NCBI GenBank assembly: GCA_032358255.1
Contig: JAULBX010000002.1
Coordinates: forward strand, 124,001-188,000
Direction: 5' to 3'
DNA: 64,000 nucleotides
Source: Heterotrichella gracilis
Lineage: Eukaryota; Sar; Xanthophyceae; Tribonematales; Xanthonemataceae
Shown here one piece after another: positions 9,241-15,849 of this stretch; the stretch's first letter is position 1; each line of letters begins with the position of its first letter. A program made the position numbers and the translations under genes. The notes below the pieces were generated by a model. That model was not told the DNA's origin. It saw nothing but the letters and a program-made list of their open reading frames with translations, and searched no databases.

Positions 9241-10329
9241 ATGGATCATCATTACGCAATTATAATGGCTGGGGGTGTAGGCACAAGATTTTGGCCTATG
9301 AGTACAACACAGCACCCTAAACAGTTTTTAGACATTCTTGGAACAGGTAGTACTTTACTGCAGGATACATATAAACGTATGCTAAACGTTTGTTCAAATG
9401 AGAATATATATATAGTAACGAGTGCATCGTACGAAGAATTAGTTGCAGAACAATTACCAAGCCTTCCGAAAGAAAATATTTTATGCGAACCATCGCGCAG
9501 GAATACCGCGCCATGCATTGCATACGCTTCTTATAAAATTCACAAACGCGATCCAAAAGCAATAACCATTGTTGCTCCCAGCGATCATCTTATTAAAAAA
9601 CAAGATACGTTTGTTAAAGCTATTGCATCTTGTTTTGAAAAAGCAGAAAAAGAAGATTGTTTAATTACATTGGGTATTAAACCTACACGTCCTGATACCG
9701 GTTATGGTTATATACAATATGTTGAAAGTGATGTTGCGGAAAAAGATAAACGTATTTATAAGGTAAAAACATTTACAGAAAAACCCGATCATGAAATGGC
9801 CGATTTTTTTCTAAAAAGTGGTGATTTTTTATGGAACTCCGGTATTTTTTGCTGGAGTACAAAAAGTATTATCTCTGCTCTTGAAAAGAACGACCCTGAA
9901 CTTGCAAACGTTTTTAAAGACGGGGTAGATGTTTATAATACTGATAAAGAAAAAGAATTTATAGTTAATGCCTATAACATCTGTAAGAATATCTCTATTG
10001 ATTATAGTGTTATGGAGAAAGCGAAAAATGTATACGTAAGGGCCAGCATTTTTGGCTGGAGCGATCTTGGAACCTGGGGAAGTCTTTATACACACATTCC
10101 AAAAGATAAAAAGCACAATGCTCTGGTTGGCAAAAATATAATTACCTACGATTGCAATAATTGCATCATTCAGGTACCAAAAGACAAATTGGTTGTTTTA
10201 CAAGGACTTGAAGATTACATTGTTGTGGAAAGTGACGGCGTATTAATGATCTGTAAAAAACAGGACGAACAGCAAATAAGGAATTTCGTTAACGATGTAA
10301 AGGTAAACAAGGGCGAAAAGTTCGTATAA
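9241..10329 (+). CDS. manC: Mannose-1-phosphate guanylyltransferase
   Basis: Makes GDP-mannose from GTP and mannose-1-phosphate for polysaccharide or glycan synthesis. Seen: the nucleotidyltransferase signature AGGVGTRFWPMS near the N-terminus, then KQFLDILG, VAPSDHLI (metal-binding Asp), FTEKPD and FLWNSGIFCW, and VMEKAKNVYV. At 362 residues it is the single-function form without the C-terminal phosphomannose isomerase domain. ATG 9241 leaves the expected MAGG start. No sugar-biosynthesis neighbours are seen, so it appears to be a stand-alone gene. Confidence 0.96.
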   Translation: MDHHYAIIMAGGVGTRFWPMSTTQHPKQFLDILGTGSTLLQDTYKRMLNVCSNENIYIVTSASYEELVAEQLPSLPKENILCEPSRRNTAPCIAYASYKIHKRDPKAITIVAPSDHLIKKQDTFVKAIASCFEKAEKEDCLITLGIKPTRPDTGYGYIQYVESDVAEKDKRIYKVKTFTEKPDHEMADFFLKSGDFLWNSGIFCWSTKSIISALEKNDPELANVFKDGVDVYNTDKEKEFIVNAYNICKNISIDYSVMEKAKNVYVRASIFGWSDLGTWGSLYTHIPKDKKHNALVGKNIITYDCNNCIIQVPKDKLVVLQGLEDYIVVESDGVLMICKKQDEQQIRNFVNDVKVNKGEKFV

Positions 10330-10354
10330 TTTTGTTGCATCTTCATGTTATTTT

Positions 10355-10386
10355 GTTGCATTAACAGGCCTTAACAAATAAATTTG
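10355..10386 (+). promoter_or_regulatory. Promoter of the DUF4476 gene
   Basis: -7 box TAAATTTG (10379-10386) fits TAnnTTTG exactly, with GTTG/TTTG at 10352-10358 about 20 bases upstream. A direct repeat TTTTGTTGCA (10330 and 10351) covers the -33 region. A TTG at 10384 falls inside the -7 box, which argues against that codon being a start of the next gene. Confidence 0.6.
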
Positions 10387-10440
10387 ATTTTTTGGCATCA
10401 TGCTTGTGTATATGTATTAAATCTTAAAATTATCCTAATT

Positions 10441-11406
10441 ATGAAAACACAATTATCAATTTTTGCTGGCTTATTTTTTTTAAGCCTTATTACTTTTGGT
10501 CAAAAAGTAAACCTGGTTATTTTTGCCGAAGACGGCGATAAATTTTATGCCTATATAAACGGCATTAAGCAAAATAATGTAGCCGAAAGTAACGTAAAGG
10601 TTACAGATGTAACCCCAAACATTAGTTTACGAATTGAATTTGAAGACAAAGCATTGCCGATCTTAAAACAAAATATGGCTTTAGAGGCCGGTTTTGAACA
10701 TACCGCTAAAATAAAACGCGATATGAAAAAACAAATGAAGTTGCGTTATTTTGGGTCTGTGCCTTTAAATGAAGCCGCAAGTAATGGCGCTTCAACTGTT
10801 GCTTACCATACCGCCGAAACAACCGGCAACAATTATAATACAAGCACAACTAACGACAACAGCAACACAACAGTTACTACTACAACAAGAACTTCAACTG
10901 CAAACTCAACAACCAATCCAAACAACGCCGGGGTTAGTATTAGTATGAATGGAACAGGAATAAACATGAATTTAACCGGAATGGATATGGAAGGTACTAG
11001 CAATGTACATTCAAGCACTTCAACTACGGTAACAACTACAACTTCGTCTTCAAACTCATCTCCTAAGAACAATACAAGTTATACCGAAACACAATCATCA
11101 ACAGGATCGGGTTGTAGAGCAGCCATGACACAGGCAAGTTTTGATAGCATGAAAAAATCGGTTGAATCGAAACCTTTTTCGGATACAAAAATGAGCACAG
11201 CAAAGATTGCAACGAAAAACAACTGTGTATCTGCAAATCAGGTAAAAGAAATTTGCAAATTATTTAGTATGGATGACGACAAATTAACCTATGCAAAATT
11301 TGCTTACGACTATTGTGTTGATAAAGGAAACTACTACCAGGTAAGTGAAGTATTTTCGTTTAGTTCAACTACCGATGAGTTAAATACATTTTTAGAAAAA
11401 CATTAA
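10441..11406 (+). CDS. Exported DUF4476-domain protein
   Basis: 321 residues from ATG 10441 (MKTQLSIFAGLFFLSLITFGQ, a clear signal peptide). Seen: an N-terminal beta-rich domain (about 22-105, KVNLVIFAEDGDKFYAYING), a long Thr/Ser/Asn-rich low-complexity linker (about 115-225), and a C-terminal helical DUF4476 domain (about 230-321) beginning CRAAMTQASFDSMKKSV and including KEICKLFSMDDDKLTYAKFAY. Known: DUF4476 proteins are common secreted proteins of Bacteroidota with no established function. An upstream TTG start at 10384 was rejected because it overlaps the promoter. A hairpin terminator lies just beyond the stop. Confidence 0.85.
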   Translation: MKTQLSIFAGLFFLSLITFGQKVNLVIFAEDGDKFYAYINGIKQNNVAESNVKVTDVTPNISLRIEFEDKALPILKQNMALEAGFEHTAKIKRDMKKQMKLRYFGSVPLNEAASNGASTVAYHTAETTGNNYNTSTTNDNSNTTVTTTTRTSTANSTTNPNNAGVSISMNGTGINMNLTGMDMEGTSNVHSSTSTTVTTTTSSSNSSPKNNTSYTETQSSTGSGCRAAMTQASFDSMKKSVESKPFSDTKMSTAKIATKNNCVSANQVKEICKLFSMDDDKLTYAKFAYDYCVDKGNYYQVSEVFSFSSTTDELNTFLEKH

Positions 11407-11410
11407 ACCC

Positions 11411-11869
11411 GTGCTAAAAAAACTAACTAAAAAAAGGATAGCTTTTGCTATCCTTTTTCTTCTCATCATCTTTCAATTCTTTAGAATAGACAAAACTGTA
11501 AAGCCAGTTGACATAAGCACAGATATTATATCCGTTACACATGCTGATGCTGAAGTGGCTTCTATCTTAAAAGTATCTTGTTATGATTGTCATTCCAATC
11601 AACCTTCTTACCCATGGTATACAAATATTGCCCCTTTTTCGTGGTGGATAAAAAATCATATAAATGAAGGCAGTCATCATCTTAACTTCTCGGAATGGGG
11701 AACTTATTCTCAAAAAAAGAAAGATCATAAACTGGAAGAATGTACAGAAATGGTTGAAGCAGATGAAATGCCGATGTCGTCGTATACCTTAATGCATAAG
11801 GATGCCAGGTTATCCGAACTTCAAAAAAAGAAGTTGATTGACTGGTTTACAAGTATAAAGGGACTATAA
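11411..11869 (+). CDS. Haem-binding domain protein (c-type, CxxCH), membrane-anchored
   Basis: 152 residues. Seen: N-terminal anchor (about 8-24, KRIAFAILFLLIIFQFF), then the haem-attachment motif CYDCH followed by SNQPSYPWYTNIAPFSWW, and HINEGSHHLNFSEW further on: the signature of the haem_bd family (PF14376), usually a periplasmic electron-transfer or sensing domain. Start is GTG 11411, 4 bases after the previous stop. Odd feature: codons 7-16 form a perfect terminator-like hairpin (see terminator at 11431), so the transcript may end inside this gene's first codons. No later Met would keep the anchor, so the start call stands. Confidence 0.85.
   Translation: MLKKLTKKRIAFAILFLLIIFQFFRIDKTVKPVDISTDIISVTHADAEVASILKVSCYDCHSNQPSYPWYTNIAPFSWWIKNHINEGSHHLNFSEWGTYSQKKKDHKLEECTEMVEADEMPMSSYTLMHKDARLSELQKKKLIDWFTSIKGL
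11431..11458 (+). terminator. Intrinsic terminator-like hairpin inside the haem-binding CDS
   Basis: Perfect 12-bp stem AAAAAGGATAGC / GCTATCCTTTTT with TTTT loop and a T-rich 3' arm. It lies 25 bases after the DUF4476 stop but within codons 7-16 of the next gene. It could end the DUF4476 transcript or attenuate the downstream gene. Confidence 0.65.
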
Positions 11870-11930
11870 AATGGTTGCTTTAGGCCAATTTTGTGCCAAA
11901 AAGCGTCGAAAAAATCTTTAAGAAATATTT

Positions 11931-11959
11931 TTTGTTTCAAACAATTTTCTGTAATATTG
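11931..11959 (+). promoter_or_regulatory. Possible rho promoter
   Basis: TTTG (11931-11934) and TAATATTG (11952-11959, one mismatch to TAnnTTTG) with a 17-base spacer, giving a leader of about 90 bases before rho. Weak match. Confidence 0.35.
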
Positions 11960-12057
11960 TATAAGTATTATTACAGTTGCATTTTCTTGCAACCAACAAT
12001 CAATCAAAAATTAAAATAAAATTTAACCCAAATAACTAATTATTATTAATCCTATTT

Positions 12058-13626
12058 ATGTTTCAGGAACCCGAATTGAACGGTAAGACATTACCGGAAT
12101 TAAAAGACATTGCAAAAACCCTCATTATAGATCCCAAAGGTTTAACCAAAGCCGAACTCATCGCCAAAATAATTAGAAAATCAAATACAATTTCAAAACT
12201 AAAACCCGGAATTTCAAAAAGCGACAATAAAGACATGAAAGAAAAAAGGCCACGTAAGATCGTAAAACTTGATCCTATTATCGAAGACACTAAACAGGAG
12301 ATCACAAGTGTTCCTGCTGAAGAAGAAATTATAATTCAACCTGTTGTAAAAATAGCTGAAATTGAATCAGAAGAAAAAGCATCTGATGATATTTCAAGCA
12401 ATGATGAAACTACAATTGAAAATAATGATTCAGAAGAAAGTGGTGTTTCGGGAATGCCGCAGGTTGAAATTGAACCGGTAAAAAAACACGAAAAAGTATA
12501 TTACAATTTTGATAACATCGTTTTTGCAACGGGTGTATTAGAGATCATGCCCGATGGTTATGGTTTTTTACGCAGCTCTGATTACGATTATTTAAACTCG
12601 CCCGATGACGTTTATGTTTCGCAATCTCAAATTAAATTATTTGGATTAAAAACAGGTGACGTTGTAAAAGGCGGCGTTCGCCCTCCAAAAGAAGGAGAAA
12701 AATATTTTCCATTAATTAAAGTAGAACAAATAAATGGTCGCGATCCTGGTTTTGTGCGTGACCGTGTGATCTTTGATTATTTAACGCCTTTATTCCCTAA
12801 CGAAAAACTAAAACTAACCGGTCACCCGCAAGAAAATTTAAGCATGCGTGTTATGGATATGTTCTCGCCAATTGGTAAAGGACAACGTGGTTTAATTGTG
12901 GCGCAGCCTAAAACAGGTAAAACCGTTCTATTAAAAGACGTTGCCAATGCTATTGCTTACAATCATCCTGAAGTTTATTTGATTATTTTATTAATTGATG
13001 AACGTCCGGAAGAGGTTACCGATATGGCACGCAGCGTAAAAGCCGAAGTTGTATCAAGTACCTTTGATGAGCCTGCAGAGAAACACGTAAAAATTGCCAA
13101 CATTGTTTTAGAAAAAGCAAAACGTATGGTTGAGTGCGGACACGATGTGGTTATTTTATTAGATAGCATCACACGTTTAGCGCGTGCTTACAATACGGTT
13201 TCACCAGCAAGCGGTAAAGTTTTGACCGGTGGTGTTGATGCGAACGCGTTACATAAACCAAAACGTTTTTTTGGTGCCGCACGTAAAATTGAGAATGGCG
13301 GATCATTAACTATTTTAGCAACTGCTTTAACTGAGACAGGTTCTAAAATGGACGAGGTCATTTTTGAAGAATTTAAAGGAACCGGTAATATGGAATTGCA
13401 GTTGGATAGAAAATTATCTAACCGCCGTATCTATCCTGCTATTGATCTTTTAGCTTCATCAACACGTAGAGATGATCTTTTAATGGATAAAGAAACTTTA
13501 ACACGTTTGTGGGTATTACGTAAGCACTTAGGTGATATGAACCCACAAGAAGCAATGGAGTTTTTATTAGAAAGATTACGTCGTACACAAAACAACGAAG
13601 AGTTTTTAGCCAGTATGAACGGGTAG
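12058..13626 (+). CDS. rho: Transcription termination factor Rho
   Basis: Hexameric ATP-dependent RNA helicase that ends transcription. Seen: N-terminal SAP-like Rho_N (about 8-42, [12 protein letters not shown]), a long acidic insertion (about 45-145) as in many Bacteroidota, the cold-shock RNA-binding domain ([14 protein letters not shown], about 159-225), Walker A QPKTGKT (283-289), Walker [17 protein letters not shown], and the Q/R-loop region [19 protein letters not shown] through [14 protein letters not shown]. 522 residues; the length above E. coli Rho is explained by the acidic insertion. ATG 12058. A roughly 190-base leader precedes it. Confidence 0.98.
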   Translation: MFQEPELNGKTLPELKDIAKTLIIDPKGLTKAELIAKIIRKSNTISKLKPGISKSDNKDMKEKRPRKIVKLDPIIEDTKQEITSVPAEEEIIIQPVVKIAEIESEEKASDDISSNDETTIENNDSEESGVSGMPQVEIEPVKKHEKVYYNFDNIVFATGVLEIMPDGYGFLRSSDYDYLNSPDDVYVSQSQIKLFGLKTGDVVKGGVRPPKEGEKYFPLIKVEQINGRDPGFVRDRVIFDYLTPLFPNEKLKLTGHPQENLSMRVMDMFSPIGKGQRGLIVAQPKTGKTVLLKDVANAIAYNHPEVYLIILLIDERPEEVTDMARSVKAEVVSSTFDEPAEKHVKIANIVLEKAKRMVECGHDVVILLDSITRLARAYNTVSPASGKVLTGGVDANALHKPKRFFGAARKIENGGSLTILATALTETGSKMDEVIFEEFKGTGNMELQLDRKLSNRRIYPAIDLLASSTRRDDLLMDKETLTRLWVLRKHLGDMNPQEAMEFLLERLRRTQNNEEFLASMNG

Positions 13627-13674
13627 AGATTATAAATGCAAAATTTTAAATTAAAAAGCGATCATTAGAAAACC

Positions 13675-14190
13675 GTGAACAAAAAAGGACTTTATTTCGG
13701 GATAGCATATAGCATCACAGCAATTGCATTAAAATTATGTGTTGTTTTAGGCGGTTACTCTTTATCTACTTTCGGTTATTTTTATTCAGGTATTACATCT
13801 GTACTTTTACTTATTCCCTTTTATTATTTAGCAGTTAGAGGCGTAAGAAGCGAACGTGGTGGCATTATTGGCGGAAGAGAAGTGTTGCGTATCTGTTTAA
13901 CTATTTTTGCAGTGGGCGCTGTTTTAGTAAGTATCTATAATTATTTTGAATTTGAATACAGCGGCAAAGCTTTAGCCATTGATTATTATAACAGCGAACA
14001 ATTTATGACCTTCTTAAAAGCGCAGTCAAAAATTAAAGCAGAAGATTATCAAAAAATTATTGCAGAACAAATTAAAAATTCAGAAGTTTCTGCATTTAAA
14101 GCAACCACCGGAAAATTATTCTCGTTTATTTTAATTGGTGCTATTAGTGCATTTATTACTTCGGCAATAATGAAACGCTCTCCTAAATAA
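13675..14190 (+). CDS. DUF4199-type integral membrane protein
   Basis: 171 residues, GTG start at 13675, 48 bases after rho on the same strand. Seen: four hydrophobic helices (about 5-25, 33-55, 72-92 and 145-163) with a soluble loop AIDYYNSEQFMTFLKAQ... between the third and fourth. The size, topology and the FEYSGKALAIDYYNSEQFM region fit DUF4199, a Bacteroidota membrane family of unknown function. It may be read through from rho. Function unknown. Confidence 0.7.
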   Translation: MNKKGLYFGIAYSITAIALKLCVVLGGYSLSTFGYFYSGITSVLLLIPFYYLAVRGVRSERGGIIGGREVLRICLTIFAVGAVLVSIYNYFEFEYSGKALAIDYYNSEQFMTFLKAQSKIKAEDYQKIIAEQIKNSEVSAFKATTGKLFSFILIGAISAFITSAIMKRSPK

Positions 14191-14244
14191 CTGAACGATT
14201 ATAACGCTGGTCGGCTTGCGTGCAGACGCCAAGTTGAATTAGAG

Positions 14245-14613
14245 TTAATAGGTCTGTAGATAATAAGTTCTGGTCCAGTCGCCATTCCTTGAGATGTTTT
14301 TTGAAAGAATTAAAGTTGTGTCAGTGATGGATTTAATTTTCATTTCTCCGCCTATTGTTCTATCACCATAATCTTTGCTATATTCATTTATGTTAATAAT
14401 TAAAGTTTTTGACTTAAAGGTCCATGAACCGGTTGCCCACCTAAAACCATATTTGGAGAATTTTCCAGAACTGTCAAGTTTAAGAAATTGCTTGTCGATA
14501 TAGGTCCCATCACTCAAAAAATTGGGATAAACAGAAAGTCCATGATCAATAAAATGCTCTCTTGCAACACCATACTCTTTTTTCTCTTTATTTATAGTTT
14601 CGTCAAATTTCAT
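14245..14613 (-). CDS. Lipocalin-like domain protein, probable 3' part of a gene split by a -1 frame change
   Basis: 122 residues from ATG 14613. Seen: a small beta-rich domain with GSWTFKSKTLIINI and IKSITDTTLILSK, the pattern of lipocalin-like domains of Bacteroidota. No signal peptide in this frame. The same frame is open upstream to 14658 and reads ALITKRWHL just before the ATG, which looks like the usual first strand of the domain (similar to TGKWKL). A separate ORF with a perfect N-terminal anchor (14631-14759) ends here in the other frame, so the real product is probably a joined protein of about 171 residues. See the finding on the slippery heptamer. Confidence 0.6.
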   Translation of the reverse strand: MKFDETINKEKKEYGVAREHFIDHGLSVYPNFLSDGTYIDKQFLKLDSSGKFSKYGFRWATGSWTFKSKTLIININEYSKDYGDRTIGGEMKIKSITDTTLILSKNISRNGDWTRTYYLQTY

Positions 14614-14630
14614 AAGATGCCATCTTTTTG

Positions 14631-14759
14631 TTATAAGCGCTTTTTTACTTTTTTGTCGTTATTTAAAACAATACTGTATGGCTTGTAACTTTGGAAAATT
14701 ATTGTGACAAATAAAAAAATTGTCAAAAATAACATAGCCTTATTAAATTTATTTCTCAT
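14631..14759 (-). CDS. 42-residue N-terminal anchor ORF, 5' part of the split lipocalin-like gene
   Basis: ATG 14759. Seen: MRNKFNKAMLF then a hydrophobic helix (about 8-24) and SYKPYSIVLNNDKKVKKRL, ending at TAA 14631. It overlaps the open part of the next frame between 14634 and 14658. Two A6-G tracts lie in the overlap; the second is in phase as A AAA AAG. Alone it would be a small membrane peptide; joined by a -1 shift it supplies a signal or anchor for the lipocalin-like domain. Confidence 0.5.
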   Translation of the reverse strand: MRNKFNKAMLFLTIFLFVTIIFQSYKPYSIVLNNDKKVKKRL

Positions 14760-14810
14760 ATGTCTGTAAATTCAGATGTTCGCCACTTGCAGCGATATGA
14801 TTTGCACAGA

Positions 14811-14860
14811 GAATAAAATCGGTGACCATCTGCTTAATCTGTGCTATCAGCGTTCCATCA
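14811..14860. repeat. Dispersed intergenic repeat (imperfect)
   Basis: The minus strand reads GGAACGCTGATAGCACAGA, then TTAAGCAGATGGTCACCGAT. From general knowledge this matches a widespread family of imperfect tandem motifs (CACAGATT/CACGGATT) in Bacteroidota. It reaches the TGA stop of the next gene at 14858. Only this copy is seen. Confidence 0.45.
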
Positions 14861-15820
14861 CCTAAACAAAGTTATCTTTCCTTTTCTCGGCGTTTTTTTA
14901 TCAGATCCTTTTTCTATGCTTTCTATCTGGTAAATATAGGTTTCTTCAGGACAAAGATTTCCTTTAAAACGCCCATCCCATTTTCCACTCGTGCTGTTGG
15001 TAGAAAATACAATGTTATCCCATTTATCCATGATGGTCATTTTAAAATAACTGTATTCGCATTGCAGTACCGGAAAAAAATAATCATTACGGTTATCTTC
15101 ATTTGGCGTAAAGCTGTTTGGAATGATCATTTCACAATCGCAGGCTTTTAGTTTTACTTTAATACTATCGGTTTGTTGTCCGCAATTTTTACTATCAGAT
15201 CGTATCCAATAGGTTCCATCACCGGTAACGGTTATAGACGGCGACGTAGAACCTGTATTCCATAATACTTTTGTTCCCGGATTTACTTTTACACTCAACA
15301 CTTTATTCTCTTCGCTTAAGCAAAAAGAAACATCATTATTTATACCTGTAACTGCTCCCGGCAAAATTTTTATTTTGGCAGTATCGCTCACTGTGCAACC
15401 CAAATTGGTGATCTTCACCCAGTAGGTAGCTGAATTTTCTACTTTAATGCGTTGTGTTGTTTCGCCTGTACTCCAGAAGTAAAGCATTCCCGGGTTCTTT
15501 GCATCAAGCATAAATGGCTTCCCTTTACATAAAGTACTATCGCGCAAAAATAATTTTGGTTTGGCGTACATTTTCACAACGGTACTATCTAGATAGGTTG
15601 TTTTACCAGAAACCACTTTTACATAATATTTTTCAAGTTGATTCTTTGCTTTTATTTTTTTGGTATTATAAATAATTCCAATACTTTTTGCCCGCCATTC
15701 GGTTGAAGCATTTTTTTCGAAGGTTTGTTTTAATTCTATAATAGCACTATCGCCATAACAAAAACCGGTTGTATCGGGTAACAAATTTTTCTGCGAAAAC
15801 ACATTCGCGACAAAAAACAA
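14858..15820 (-). CDS. Secreted protein with gliding-motility (T9SS type B) C-terminal domain
   Basis: 320 residues from TTG 15820, but the best start is probably ATT at 15847, which gives a full signal peptide (MKNIITYLFLFFVANVFSQ) 2 bases after the kinase stop. Seen: three Ig-like or adhesion-type repeats with the pattern LLDAKNPGMLYFWSTGETTQ and VLWNTGSTSPSITV, each followed by TYWVKI or TYWIRS, then the type B sorting domain (CHU_C, about 235-320) starting PNSFTPNEDNRNDYFFP and including DKWDNIVFSTNS and GTCPEE-like NLCPEETYIYQI. Exported by Sec then T9SS to the cell surface. It follows the LytS kinase on the same strand, perhaps in one transcript. Confidence 0.85.
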   Translation of the reverse strand: MFFVANVFSQKNLLPDTTGFCYGDSAIIELKQTFEKNASTEWRAKSIGIIYNTKKIKAKNQLEKYYVKVVSGKTTYLDSTVVKMYAKPKLFLRDSTLCKGKPFMLDAKNPGMLYFWSTGETTQRIKVENSATYWVKITNLGCTVSDTAKIKILPGAVTGINNDVSFCLSEENKVLSVKVNPGTKVLWNTGSTSPSITVTGDGTYWIRSDSKNCGQQTDSIKVKLKACDCEMIIPNSFTPNEDNRNDYFFPVLQCEYSYFKMTIMDKWDNIVFSTNSTSGKWDGRFKGNLCPEETYIYQIESIEKGSDKKTPRKGKITLFR

Positions 15821-15849
15821 AAATAAATATGTAATTATATTTTTAATAA

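Noticed and set aside
10384-10440. 19-residue N-terminal extension of the DUF4476 protein (TTG 10384)
   Set aside because: The TTG lies inside a perfect -7 promoter box, and the following ATG 10441 begins a proper signal peptide.
14190-14244. Hairpin-like GGCTTGCGTGCAGACGCCAAG
   Set aside because: Stem is interrupted and has no T-run, so I did not call it a terminator.
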